DNA of 64,000 nt from Agrococcus baldri (GTDB lineage: Bacteria; Actinomycetota; Actinomycetes; Actinomycetales; Microbacteriaceae), in NCBI GenBank assembly GCA_007988785.1, contig BJUU01000004.1:169516-233515 (forward strand). Reading direction: 5' to 3'. Under the pieces are notes generated by a model. That model was not told the origin of the DNA. It saw only the letters and a list, made by a program, of their open reading frames with translations, and searched no databases. Position 1 is the first letter of the stretch. The number at the start of each line of letters is the position of its first letter. The translations under genes and the position numbers were made by a program. Below are positions 32,359-41,191 of this stretch, one piece after another.

Positions 32359-32619
32359 TCAGCGCTTGCCCCAGTGCGGCGGCAGGTCGCCCCAGATGCG
32401 CGCGTCGTTCTCGGTCGACTGCGTGCGCTCGGTGGCCGGCTCCCCCGTGTAGCCGGGCGACGGCTCGGTGGAGGCGCGGCGCCCGCGCTTGCGGATGACG
32501 AGCGGCTGTGGCTCGGCATCCTCGATGAGCTCGCCATCGGCCGCGGCCTGCTCTGCCTCGCCATCGGCAGCGGCGCCCGCCTCCCCCGACCCGTCGCCGA
32601 CGGGACGCTCTCCGCTCAC
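32359..32619 (-). CDS. Small conserved-looking protein, translationally coupled
   Basis: 86 residues from a GTG at 32619 whose GTGA overlaps the stop of the helicase-like gene. The N-terminal half is acidic (GSGEAGAAADGEAEQAAADG); the middle is basic (VIRKRGRRAS); the C-terminus ends ARIWGDLPPHWGKR. I recall similar C-termini in Microbacteriaceae proteins but cannot name a family. The 4-nt overlap suggests it works with the helicase-like protein. Confidence 0.65.
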   Translation of the reverse strand: MSGERPVGDGSGEAGAAADGEAEQAAADGELIEDAEPQPLVIRKRGRRASTEPSPGYTGEPATERTQSTENDARIWGDLPPHWGKR

Positions 32620-35600
32620 GGCCGCGACGCATCCGCCCCGACGAGCTCGGCGATGCGGTCGGCCACGCCCTCCGGGTCGGTGAACAGCTCGAAGGCGTGC
32701 ACGCGCATCGTGTGCCAGCCGAAGCGGCGCAGCACCTCGGGCCGCAGCCGCAGCGCCTCGCGCAGCGTGCGGTCGCCGTCGTCGTGGTCGGCCTCGATCG
32801 CCGCGCACACGCCGCCGTTGGCGACCACGAGCGGCAGCTGCCCGTCGTAGGAGACGTCGGCGCGCAGCCCGCGCCGGCGCAGCCGGGTCGCGAGGTCGAC
32901 CATCAGCGGGTCGCCGCCGTAGTACGACTGCTTGCGCTCCCCCGCGGCCGCGTCGAGCAAGATCTCGCGCAGCTGCGCCGCCCCGTGCTCGAGCCGCGCC
33001 GGGTCGAGCTCTGCCGCGTCGAACGACGCGACGATCTGCAGCGCCTTGCGGGCGCGGGTCATGGCGACGGCCAGCAGCCGCTCGCCGCCCGGCTGGCCGA
33101 GCGTGCCGAAGTCGACGTTCCTGCCGTGCTTGGTGTGGCCGTAGCCGACCGAGAAGATGACGCGGTCGCGGCTCAGCGCGCTCGCGTGGGTGACGTCGAC
33201 GATCACGAACTGCTCGTCGCGGTCGGCGACCACGAAGTCGGTGAGCGCCGAGTTCGAGGCGAGCGCCGCCATCACGGCCTGCTGCACCCGCACCTCGTGC
33301 TTCTCGTTCGCGGTGACGACCATGAGCGAGTCCTGCGGGCGCGAGCGCGCGTGCTGCGTGACGAGCTGCACGACCCGCTCGACCTCGGCGGCGGGGCTCT
33401 CGACCGTCGCCGCGCCCTGCTCGGGCAGCCCGTGCGCGCCCTGCACGATCGACGCGGTGAGCGAGGCGTGGCCCAGGTAGGCGCCCGCCCACGGCAGCGC
33501 CTCGATGCGCCCCTCGTAGAAGCGCTCGTTCACCGCGGTGACGAGGTCGGCGCCGCCGGTGCGGTACGAGCGGGTCAGGTGCCGCGTCGGCAGCACGGCG
33601 CCCAGCCGCGAGAGCGCCGACTCGGCGTGCAGCTCGTCGGGGCTCGCGAGCTCCTCGCTCGGCCGCACGCCGAGCGTCGAGATGCCCACGTCGAACGGCG
33701 AGGGCGTCTGCGTGGCGGAGTCGCCCACCGCGATCACCTGGCGGGCGCGGCTGATGGCGCCCGCTGCCTCGGCGATCGTGATGGCGCCGGCGTCGGCGAT
33801 GATGACGGCGTCGAAGGGGATGCGCTTGGGCACCCGGTGCAGGTCGTACGGCGAGGCGAGCCACACGGGTGCCACCGAGCGGGTCAGGTGCCCGGCGGCG
33901 CGCTGCAGCTCGTCGGCGTCGACGGGGCCGGCCTTGATGAGCTGCCGCAGCGCATCCGCCTCACCCGGGTGGTCGTCGACCGCGAGCCGCCACTGCTGCG
34001 CGATCTGGTGCGCGAGCCGGGCGCTCGAGGCGTCGACGTGGGCCTCGTCGACGAGCGCGAAGTCCTGCTCGAGGCGGCGCAGCACGTCGGTGTTGCCGCG
34101 CAGCAGCGCGCGCTCCTTGCCGAGCATGGCCTGCAGCGCCGACTGCCACCAGGCGAGGTCGAGCTCGTGCTCGACCTGCTCGTCGGCGACGTGCCGATCG
34201 GCGAGGTCGGTGAGCAGCGCGTCGAGGCCGAGGCGCTCGATGGAGGCCATCAGCTCGGCCCGCTCCTGGATGTTCTGCAGCGCGTCGCTGGGCGCGGCGA
34301 GCTCGGCGATGCGCTCGGTGAGGTCGCCGAGCGGCAGGTCGATGCTCTTCGTCTCGGGCGCGAGCGCCGCGTCGAGACGGTCGAGCCGCGCGCCCACGTC
34401 GCGCAGCCGGGTGTCGAGCGCGGCGAGGCCCGCGGGCACCGAGGGGATCGAGCCGTCGGGCGCCCACTTCGCCCACAGCCGGCGCTGCTGCTGCGCGGCG
34501 ACGAGCACGTCGTGCAGGTCGGGCACGTGGCTGCCGGGCCGCACGTACTCCTCGGCGAGCTTGCGCAGCCGCCGGCGCTGCATGCCGCCGAGCGACTGGA
34601 TCGCCTCGCGGCGCGGGCCGGTGGCGGTGATGAGCTCGCCCAGCGGGCGGTCGTAGATCGACGGGGTCATCACGTCGAGGGTCGCGCGCACGTCGGTGAG
34701 CAGCGCCACCTGGATGCCGAGCTCGGTGAGCGACGCCGCGGGCCGCAGCTTCGTGTCGCCGATGACCTTCTTCGCGTCGTCCTGCAGCGCGCGCAGGTCG
34801 CCGCCGGCGAGCGCCTTCGCATCCTCGAAGGCGGCGGATGCGTCGCCGCTGGTCGCGAACGACGCCCCGTACCAGGGCGTGTCACTGGGCCCGTACCGGA
34901 ACTGGCCCAGGTCGGCGGCCTTGCGCATGGTGGCCGCGACGCGCGGGCGATCGGTGGCGAGCTGGCGCGTGGCCTCCTGGCTGAGGCGCGCGCGGGTGGA
35001 GGGCGCGACGGGCAGCATGGCGAGCCGCGAGAGCTCCTTGAGCGCGTCGAGCACGCTCACCTGCAGCTCGGGGTCGACGCGGCGCAGCGCCTGGCGGTAG
35101 TCGAGCAGCACCTTGCGCAGGCGCAGCATGGCCTCGTCGATCTCGGTGGTCTCGGGGCGGGCCGAGCCCTCGATGCGGCGGATGGCGGCGATCAGGTCGC
35201 GGCGCAGCGTCGCCTCGGAGACCGCGAGCGCGGTGAGCTTGGTGGCGGCGAGCCGGTCGCCGATGTCGCGCAGCGTGGCGCGGCGGGGGCTGACGACGAG
35301 CACGCGCCTGTCGTCGCCGACGAGCGCGGCCACGACGTTCACGATCGTCTGCGTCAGGCCCGTGCCGGGCAGCGCCTCGACGACGAGCGAGTTGCCGGCG
35401 GCGGCCTCGGCGATCACGGCCTCCTGCTCGCCGTCGGCGTCGAGCACGAGCCTGTCGATCTCGGGGTCGCGCTTGTCCTGCGGGGTCTCGTCGGTGCCGG
35501 CGCGGCCCTCGCGCACGCGCCAGGCGGCCTGCTCGTCGCCGCGGACGGCGTCGAGCACGTCGTGCTCCTGCTGCTGCAGGTCGGCGGCCATCGGCTCGCC

Positions 35601-36419
35601 CACGTCGGCGAAGGTCGAGGCCAGCAGCCGCGCCTCGACGGTGAAGCCGGGCACGTGGGCGGCGGCCTGACGCAGCGCGTCGAGCACCGCGTTGGGGGTG
35701 AAGGTGCCCTCGCCGGAGCCCAGCTGGATCAGCTGCCGCTCGTCGAGCCGCACGCCGTGGTTGCCGCGCAGGATGCTCGCGAGCCGCGGGTTGACGAAGG
35801 GGCGGCCGAGCAGCTGCAGCTCGAAGTCGCGGCCGCGGCGGCGCACCACCAGCGGGCGCAGCAGCACCGGCCCGTAGATCTCGCGGTCGCGGCCGTCGGC
35901 GCCCTTGTGCGGGAAGCGGGCCATGCCGATGCCCAGGTGCACGGCGTCGATCGAGCGGGCGGCGGCGAGCTCGATGCCCTTGGAGGCGATCGCCGCGGCG
36001 GCCGAGCGGGCGGCGCGCAGCGCGAGGTCGTCGCGGATCAGGCTCGAGAGCGCGGTCGGGCGGCCGGTGATGAACTGCGCGAGGCCACCCGGATGCGTCG
36101 CGGAGAGCTCGATGCGGGTCGCGGTCGTGTCGATGAAGTCGGTGAGGGGGCTGCGCCCGCCGACGCGCCGCAGCGCCTCAGCCCAGGCCTCCCACTCCCC
36201 CTCGCGCCTGGCGGGCTCGGTGGTGGGCGCGGGCACCGAGGGGCTCGTCAGCGATCGGTCCGGGCCCTCGGCGGGCACGTCGTCGATCGCGGCGTCGTCG
36301 ATCGCGTCGCTGTCGCGTGCGGCCGAGGCATCGCTCGCGGTGCGGTCGCCGGTCTGCGCGCCGTCGCCGCCGGTCAGCGCAGGCCCGTCGCCCTGGTTCT
36401 CGGTCTCGTCATCACGCAC
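32616..36419 (-). CDS. Large SF1-helicase-like protein with degenerate ATPase motifs
   Basis: 1267 residues from a GTG at 36419 with TATCCT 6 nt upstream. The layout is that of DUF4011-type SF1 helicases: disordered acidic N-terminus, DUF4011-like region (about 85-260), ATPase core, and a C-terminal Vsr/PD-(D/E)xK-like domain (YYGGDPLMVDLATRLRRRGL to the end). The Walker A site reads EALPGTGLTQT, where Lys is replaced by Leu. The Walker B region reads AVIIADAGAITIAEA instead of DE. A late motif, LLAVAMTRARKALQIV, is well kept. ATP hydrolysis is therefore doubtful; it may be structural or bind nucleic acid. It is coupled to a small protein gene by a GTGA overlap. Confidence 0.7.
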   Translation of the reverse strand: MRDDETENQGDGPALTGGDGAQTGDRTASDASAARDSDAIDDAAIDDVPAEGPDRSLTSPSVPAPTTEPARREGEWEAWAEALRRVGGRSPLTDFIDTTATRIELSATHPGGLAQFITGRPTALSSLIRDDLALRAARSAAAAIASKGIELAAARSIDAVHLGIGMARFPHKGADGRDREIYGPVLLRPLVVRRRGRDFELQLLGRPFVNPRLASILRGNHGVRLDERQLIQLGSGEGTFTPNAVLDALRQAAAHVPGFTVEARLLASTFADVGEPMAADLQQQEHDVLDAVRGDEQAAWRVREGRAGTDETPQDKRDPEIDRLVLDADGEQEAVIAEAAAGNSLVVEALPGTGLTQTIVNVVAALVGDDRRVLVVSPRRATLRDIGDRLAATKLTALAVSEATLRRDLIAAIRRIEGSARPETTEIDEAMLRLRKVLLDYRQALRRVDPELQVSVLDALKELSRLAMLPVAPSTRARLSQEATRQLATDRPRVAATMRKAADLGQFRYGPSDTPWYGASFATSGDASAAFEDAKALAGGDLRALQDDAKKVIGDTKLRPAASLTELGIQVALLTDVRATLDVMTPSIYDRPLGELITATGPRREAIQSLGGMQRRRLRKLAEEYVRPGSHVPDLHDVLVAAQQQRRLWAKWAPDGSIPSVPAGLAALDTRLRDVGARLDRLDAALAPETKSIDLPLGDLTERIAELAAPSDALQNIQERAELMASIERLGLDALLTDLADRHVADEQVEHELDLAWWQSALQAMLGKERALLRGNTDVLRRLEQDFALVDEAHVDASSARLAHQIAQQWRLAVDDHPGEADALRQLIKAGPVDADELQRAAGHLTRSVAPVWLASPYDLHRVPKRIPFDAVIIADAGAITIAEAAGAISRARQVIAVGDSATQTPSPFDVGISTLGVRPSEELASPDELHAESALSRLGAVLPTRHLTRSYRTGGADLVTAVNERFYEGRIEALPWAGAYLGHASLTASIVQGAHGLPEQGAATVESPAAEVERVVQLVTQHARSRPQDSLMVVTANEKHEVRVQQAVMAALASNSALTDFVVADRDEQFVIVDVTHASALSRDRVIFSVGYGHTKHGRNVDFGTLGQPGGERLLAVAMTRARKALQIVASFDAAELDPARLEHGAAQLREILLDAAAGERKQSYYGGDPLMVDLATRLRRRGLRADVSYDGQLPLVVANGGVCAAIEADHDDGDRTLREALRLRPEVLRRFGWHTMRVHAFELFTDPEGVADRIAELVGADASRP

Positions 36420-36498
36420 ACCGCGAGGATAGTCACCGGCCGGCCGCGTACCCCGCTGACACCACGAGAACCCGCAGAATCAGCGCCCCGCCTCCGCG

Positions 36499-36627
36499 CC
36501 GAGCTTCCCCAGATCGGACGTTCTCGCCGCACAACGCACCATCTGCGGAAGCTCGCCAAACTTCGCTCGGCGAGCTTCCCGAAATGGTGCGATGTGACGC
36601 CAAAGCGCACGATTCGGGGAAGCTCGG
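36499..36627. repeat. 129-bp nested palindromic element
   Basis: Outer arms CCGAGCTTCCCC (36499-36510) and GGGGAAGCTCGG (36616-36627) enclose an inner pair, GGAAGCTCGCC (36547-36557) and GGCGAGCTTCC (36569-36579), itself flanked by GCACCAT and ATGGTGC (36536 and 36584 onward). The 11-bp word occurs four times in alternating orientation. It fills most of the gap between the helicase-like and FemX-like genes and would form a long hairpin in RNA or ssDNA. Confidence 0.8.
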
Positions 36628-36656
36628 CTCAGTCCCGACGGCGCAGCGCGGCGCTG

Positions 36657-37724
36657 CTAGTACCAGGCGTCGCCGGTGCGGCGCGTGTAGACGGCACGCA
36701 ACCAGCGGCCGGCCCTGTGCCACAGCGTGAAGCCGCGCGACAGCGGCAGCTCGTACGTCGGCATGTACTTCACCGGCTCGGGCGCCCACGCGGTCTTGAA
36801 GGTGTAGAGGCCGCGGATGTCGCTGGTCTCCCACTCGGCCGGGTCGGGGATGTTCGCGAGCTCGTAGAGCGTGACGCCCTGCCCGTGCAGGTCCTGCATG
36901 ATCTTCCACTGCATGAGGTACGGCGCGAAGATCTTCGCGTTCTCGCGGATCGAGCCCGCGTCCTTGTACCAGGCGGTGTCGCCGAAGCGCATGACGAACG
37001 CCATCGACTGCACCTCGCCCTCGAAGTGCGCAACGTAGAAGTGCCCCTGGCCGACGCTCTTGTAGACGTCCCAGATGCGCTGGAAGTACTCGGGGTGCCG
37101 GAAGTAGCCGCCGGAGCGCGTCTTCGTCTCGCCGATGAGGCGGTGCATCTCCGCCTCGTTCTCGGGGGTCATCTCGACCTTCTCGACCGTCACGCCGAAC
37201 TTGTTCTCGGCGGCGCGGTACGAGTTGCGGGCGCGCTTCTTGAAGCGGGCCGCGACCTCGTCGAGCGTGCCGGTCAGGTCGACGGCGACCGCGTGCTGGT
37301 ACTGGCTCGAGGCGGCGGGCACCCAGCCGTTCCGCTCGAAGGCGGCGATCAGCTCCGGGTCCTCGGTCTGGAAGGTCTCCATCTTCAGCCCGAACCAGCG
37401 CTTCGGGTAGGCCTTCGCGCGCGCCGTGATCGCGTCGATCGCGGCGGCGTCGATGCCCGAGACGCGCGGCAGGAAGAGGATGCGGCCGGCCAGCGGCGCG
37501 CTGCGCTCGAACAGCTGGATCGGCAGCTCGCGGCTGCCGCCGCCGCCGGTCGGCACGGGCACGACGTCCCTGAGCGCCCGCCAGGGGCTCGCCTCCCGGG
37601 TGCGGGCCCACGCATCCGACTGCATGTAGTGCGCGCGCGACTGCCCCTCGAGCACCCGGGCATCCCACGCGGCCCCGTCGGTGGCCTTCGCGGGCTTCGG
37701 CTCGGGTGCGGCGGAGGGGCTCAT
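36657..37724 (-). CDS. FemX/FemAB-type peptidoglycan bridge transferase
   Basis: 355 residues from the ATG at 37724. Two GNAT-like halves with the FemAB features: HYMQSDAWARTREASPWRA near the N-terminus, TLDEVAARFKKRARNSYRAA in the middle and GSIRENAKIFAPYLMQWKIM near the C-terminus. These enzymes add amino acids from aminoacyl-tRNA to lipid II side chains at the cytosolic face of the membrane. Function as a cell-wall bridge transferase is inferred from the family. Confidence 0.88.
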   Translation of the reverse strand: MSPSAAPEPKPAKATDGAAWDARVLEGQSRAHYMQSDAWARTREASPWRALRDVVPVPTGGGGSRELPIQLFERSAPLAGRILFLPRVSGIDAAAIDAITARAKAYPKRWFGLKMETFQTEDPELIAAFERNGWVPAASSQYQHAVAVDLTGTLDEVAARFKKRARNSYRAAENKFGVTVEKVEMTPENEAEMHRLIGETKTRSGGYFRHPEYFQRIWDVYKSVGQGHFYVAHFEGEVQSMAFVMRFGDTAWYKDAGSIRENAKIFAPYLMQWKIMQDLHGQGVTLYELANIPDPAEWETSDIRGLYTFKTAWAPEPVKYMPTYELPLSRGFTLWHRAGRWLRAVYTRRTGDAWY

Positions 37725-37870
37725 GTGCTCGCTCTCGGTGGGTGGTGAGGGGCGGATGCGTCGGGTCGCGCGAGTGCGCGCGGCCCGTCTCGATCGTACC
37801 GGCGGCACGCCGCGCCGACGGGCCGCGCCGCGTGGATCGCCTGCTCAGGTCGCCCGCGTAGCCTCGCGCC

Positions 37871-38338
37871 ATGGGTCTCTCGCTCGCCGCCATCGGTGCG
37901 CGGGTGCTCCGGACCCGCTCGCTCGTGCGCGCGCCGATCGCGCTCTACCGTGCGGGGCTCGGCTGGCTGCTCGGCGGCCGCATCATGATGCTCGAGCACC
38001 GCGGCCGCAGCTCTGGCCTGCGCCGCTACGTCTGCCTCGAGGTGGTCGAGCGGCCGGGGCCGGGCCGCATCGTGATCGTGAGCGGCTTCGGCGAGCGCGC
38101 CCAGTGGTACCGCAACCTGCGGGCGCATCCGCGCTGCTTCGTGAGCACCGGGCGCGTGCGGCGGGCCCCGGCGCGGGCTCGGCTGCTGGGCGAGGAGGAG
38201 TCGGCGGCGGCGCTGGATCGCTACCGGCGGGCGCGCCCGCGCGACTGGGAGCTGCTGCGCGGGGCGATCGAGCGGGCCACGGGGCAGCCCGTGCGGGGGC
38301 TGCCGATGGTCGAGCTGCGGCTGCGCCGTCGGCGCTGA
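37871..38338 (+). CDS. Deazaflavin (F420)-dependent nitroreductase family protein
   Basis: 155 residues. IMMLEHRGRSSGLRRYVCLE and GFGERAQWYRNLRAHPRCFV match the split-barrel Ddn-like family (PF04075) that uses reduced F420 on quinones and nitro compounds. TAGCCT is 6 nt before the ATG, so the mRNA should be leaderless. It ends 1 nt from the stop of a truncated convergent paralogue. Confidence 0.88.
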   Translation: MGLSLAAIGARVLRTRSLVRAPIALYRAGLGWLLGGRIMMLEHRGRSSGLRRYVCLEVVERPGPGRIVIVSGFGERAQWYRNLRAHPRCFVSTGRVRRAPARARLLGEEESAAALDRYRRARPRDWELLRGAIERATGQPVRGLPMVELRLRRRR

Positions 38339-38339
38339 G

Positions 38340-38617
38340 TCAGCCGCCGGTGCGCAGCAGCCGGAACTCGTGCCGGCGCAGCAGCCGCAGCACGAGCTGC
38401 GCCGGCTTCGGGAAGGCGCGGCGGCCGGCGTCGGTGCCGTACGGCTCGACCGCGACGATCTCGTGCTCGACCCCGTCGACGACCAGGACGCATCCGCCCG
38501 CCGAGACCATGGTGCGATACCCGTTGACATCGTCGCAGTAGGTCAGTTCGCAGACGAAGCCTTGGGGTACCGGCGCGACAGTGATGGGCGTCTCGAAGGT
38601 CTTTCCCGCAGTGGCGG
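38340..38617 (-). pseudogene. Truncated Ddn-like nitroreductase at the left island border
   Basis: The last 90 or so codons of a Ddn-family gene (GFVCELTYCDDVNGYRTMVS, VVDGVEHEIVAVEPYGTDAG, LLRRHEFRLLR), closely similar to 50071-50457. Similarity stops near 38610-38617, where island sequence with the transporter promoter begins; the N-terminal third (HVGRKSG region) is missing or unrecognisable. The frame stays open to an ATG at 38729, but that portion reads through the promoter and is not family-like. Confidence 0.75.
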
Positions 38618-38626
38618 CTACTTGCG

Positions 38627-38646
38627 CTATAGTATAGTGGATTGGA
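38627..38646 (+). promoter_or_regulatory. Promoter and putative GntR half-site of the transporter operon
   Basis: CTATAGTATAGTGGATTGGA contains overlapping TATAGT -10 candidates. CTATAGTAT is shared with the palindrome at 49274-49302, so the same regulator may act at both promoters. Confidence 0.5.
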
Positions 38647-38717
38647 TCTGCCGCCCGACCCGAGGCGTTCGCAGCGACGAGAACTTTCCCCCCGGGACTG
38701 TTGAGCAAAGGAGCTCC

Positions 38718-40034
38718 ATGCAAGTACAAGACACCGCGGCGCCCTCGTCAGCACAGCTGACCGGTAGAGCCAGCAAGACCGAGCGCAAGCACCTCCGCGC
38801 ACTCAGCTGGGGCCACGCACTCGAATGGTACGATTGGGCGATTTTCGGCCTGCTCTCTTCCTATCTTGGGAGCCACTTCTTCCCCGCAGACGACGAACTC
38901 GCATCGACACTGAATGCGCTCGCCGTCTTCGCCGTCGGATTCATCGCGCGCCCCATTGGCGGTATCATTTTCGGATCTATCGCTGACCGTCTTGGCCGCC
39001 GCAAGATCATGATCTTCGCCATCGCGGCCGTTGCCCTTGGCAGCTTCGTCATCGGCGTCATGCCTGGGTACGAGACCATCGGTGCCGCAGCGCCGATCAT
39101 GGTCGTCGCCATGCGCCTGCTGCAGGGCCTGTCTGCCGGCGTCGAGGCGCCTCTCGGCACCGCCTACGCGCTCGAGCTGGTCCCGAACCGCCCCGGCTAC
39201 GTTTCCGGCTTCTTCGGATTCTTCAACAACCTCGGAAACCTGCTCGCACCGCTGTCGATCTACTTCCTGACGCAACTGCTGACGGGTGACAACCTCTCCG
39301 AGTGGGGCTGGCGCATCCCGTTCATCATCGGCGGCCTGTTCGGTCTCATCGTGCTGTGGCTGCGCACCACGCTGCCTGAGACGCTCAACATCGACCGTGC
39401 ACGCGAAGCACTGGCTGAGAAGAAGCAGGTGCCCTCAGTCTGGGGTGACGTGCGCAAGTACTGGCTGAGCGTTCTGGCCACCGTCTTCATCGTCGGCGCC
39501 ATTCAGGCCTACAACTACACGTGGATCGCTGGTCTGCCCAACCTCGCGCGCGCGGCGTTCCAGGAAGACCCTGCCGCTGTATTCGGCATCACCACCGGCT
39601 TCGGCGTCTTCATGACGCTTGGCGCCCTGTTCCTCAGCAAGGTTCTTGACCGATGGGCGATGTCGAAGATGTTCGTCATTGCTCGTGTCCTGGCGATTCC
39701 GACGATCTTCCTGTCACTGCTGTACACGCAGCCCGGCATCGGAACCTTTGCCGGCGTCATGTTCGGTGGCGCGATCGTGCTGCTGCTCAACATGACGATC
39801 TTCGTCACGATCTCGAACTCGCTGCTGCCCCAGCACATCCGCGGCACGGGCCTCGGCCTCGGCTACGGCTTCGGTGTGGCCCTCTTCGGTGGCACCGCTT
39901 CCTACCTGCTGCTCTGGCTGCAGGGCGAGGGCATGTTCTGGCTGTTCCCTGTGTACATCGCCACCCTGTGCGCAATCAGCGTGGTGCTGTACCTCGCGGC
40001 GAAGAAGCGCAACGGCATCTTCGTCGGAAAGTAG
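38718..40034 (+). CDS. MHS-family MFS transporter (metabolite:H+ symporter)
   Basis: 438 residues, 12 membrane helices, ATG at 38718 with AAAGGAG upstream. LSWGHALEWYDWAIFGLLSS is the first helix, with the acidic and aromatic residues typical of MHS members such as ShiA and ProP. RPIGGIIFGSIADRLGRRK is the loop 2-3 signature. These symporters import organic acids, osmolytes or polyols. Within this island it is the only uptake system, so its substrate is probably what the neighbouring nucleoside hydrolases and oxidation enzymes consume. Codon use is clearly less GC-rich than the flanking genes. Confidence 0.9.
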   Translation: MQVQDTAAPSSAQLTGRASKTERKHLRALSWGHALEWYDWAIFGLLSSYLGSHFFPADDELASTLNALAVFAVGFIARPIGGIIFGSIADRLGRRKIMIFAIAAVALGSFVIGVMPGYETIGAAAPIMVVAMRLLQGLSAGVEAPLGTAYALELVPNRPGYVSGFFGFFNNLGNLLAPLSIYFLTQLLTGDNLSEWGWRIPFIIGGLFGLIVLWLRTTLPETLNIDRAREALAEKKQVPSVWGDVRKYWLSVLATVFIVGAIQAYNYTWIAGLPNLARAAFQEDPAAVFGITTGFGVFMTLGALFLSKVLDRWAMSKMFVIARVLAIPTIFLSLLYTQPGIGTFAGVMFGGAIVLLLNMTIFVTISNSLLPQHIRGTGLGLGYGFGVALFGGTASYLLLWLQGEGMFWLFPVYIATLCAISVVLYLAAKKRNGIFVGK

Positions 40035-40039
40035 CCCCA

Positions 40040-40083
40040 CTCTGCGATACCGGCAGCCTCGCGACGTTGCCGGTATCGCAGAG
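40040..40083. terminator. Intra-operon stem-loop, 16-bp perfect arms
   Basis: CTCTGCGATACCGGCA (40040-40055) and TGCCGGTATCGCAGAG (40068-40083) pair completely around 12 nt. It sits between transporter and nucleoside hydrolase genes and may attenuate transcription or stabilise the upstream mRNA segment. Confidence 0.7.
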
Positions 40084-40120
40084 GTTCCCCTGATACAGGC
40101 ACGACAGAAGGAACGGAACC

Positions 40121-41077
40121 ATGGAACGCTTCATCATTGACACTGATCCCGGCATCGACGACGCCGGCGCACTGTTCTGGGCACTCGCAACCGACAAGTT
40201 CCACGTCGAGGCCCTCACCACCGTCTTCGGCAATGTGAATGTTCAGAAGGCAACCGCGAACGCACGCAAGATCACGCACCTGTCGGGTCGCCCTGACCTT
40301 CCGATCTGGATTGGCGCTCCCCGGCCGCTCGTAGGCGAGCCGAACTTCGCCGAGCACATTCACCGCCCCAGCGGTGTGGGGTACTGGGAATACGCTGACC
40401 CGGCTCCCGGCACCGACGGCCCCACCGAGGCCGTGCAGAAGATGATCGAGCTCGTCATGTCAAACCCGGGCGAGATCAGCATCATGGCGCTCGCTCCGCT
40501 CACGAACGTCGCTCTCGCGATCTCGTTGGAGCCGAAGTTTGCTGAGAACGTGCGTCGCATCATCTACATGGGTGGAGCAGCTCTCACATGGGGCAACGCC
40601 TCCCCCGTTGCCAGCGCGAACATCTTCAACGATCCTGAAGCCGCCCAGATCGTCGTGCAGTCTGGCGCCAAGCTCACGCAGGTCGGTCTCGACGTGTGCC
40701 GCAAGTTCTCGGTCACGCCTGACCGTGTCGAGAAGCTGTGGACTTCGGGCTCACCCATGGGGCGCGCCCTGTGCGAAATGATCGGCTACCCCGATCGCCA
40801 CCAGGACACCACTGAGATGCCCGAGTGGAAGACCGAAGGCATGCACCTGAACGACGTTCCGTGCGTTGCGTACGCCATCAACCCGAATTGGTTCCAGAGT
40901 CGTCATCTGTGCGTCGATGTTGAACTGGACGGCAAGCACACCCGCGGGCAGACAGTCGTGCAGATGATTGACCGTTGGGGCGGTGCCCCCAACGTTGACG
41001 TGTTGCTCGACATTGACGCAGCAGCCGTGGCAGACGCGCTCGTCGAGTCCGTCTCCGCATTCGGAACCAGGGACTAG
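40121..41077 (+). CDS. Nucleoside hydrolase family protein (copy 1)
   Basis: 318 residues. FIIDTDPGIDDAGALFWALA is the Ca2+-binding Asp cluster of inosine-uridine nucleoside hydrolases, and IMALAPLTNVALAISLEPKF and NIFNDPEAAQIVV are conserved family segments. The usual HGxDG loop is altered (HIHRPSGVGYWEY), which suggests an unusual base or sugar. It should cleave an N-glycosidic bond in the cytosol. It follows the transporter gene after the stem-loop at 40040-40083. Confidence 0.88.
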   Translation: MERFIIDTDPGIDDAGALFWALATDKFHVEALTTVFGNVNVQKATANARKITHLSGRPDLPIWIGAPRPLVGEPNFAEHIHRPSGVGYWEYADPAPGTDGPTEAVQKMIELVMSNPGEISIMALAPLTNVALAISLEPKFAENVRRIIYMGGAALTWGNASPVASANIFNDPEAAQIVVQSGAKLTQVGLDVCRKFSVTPDRVEKLWTSGSPMGRALCEMIGYPDRHQDTTEMPEWKTEGMHLNDVPCVAYAINPNWFQSRHLCVDVELDGKHTRGQTVVQMIDRWGGAPNVDVLLDIDAAAVADALVESVSAFGTRD

Positions 41078-41191
41078 TGCGACGAGCTGCTGCCCGCTCC
41101 GAGCGCGGTCAGCTGCTCAGGCCTTCGGCCGTGGTTCTTCGACACGGTCGGAGGCTTCGTCTTTTCCCGTGAATTCAGAAAGGTACGGACT

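Noticed and set aside
32697..37748. A 1683-codon plus-strand frame across the helicase-like and FemX-like genes
   Set aside because: Composition is typical of antisense reading in high GC DNA and it spans two well-supported minus-strand genes.
38618..38729. Extension of the left nitroreductase fragment to an ATG at 38729
   Set aside because: These codons read through the transporter promoter and ribosome-binding site and do not resemble the family N-terminus.
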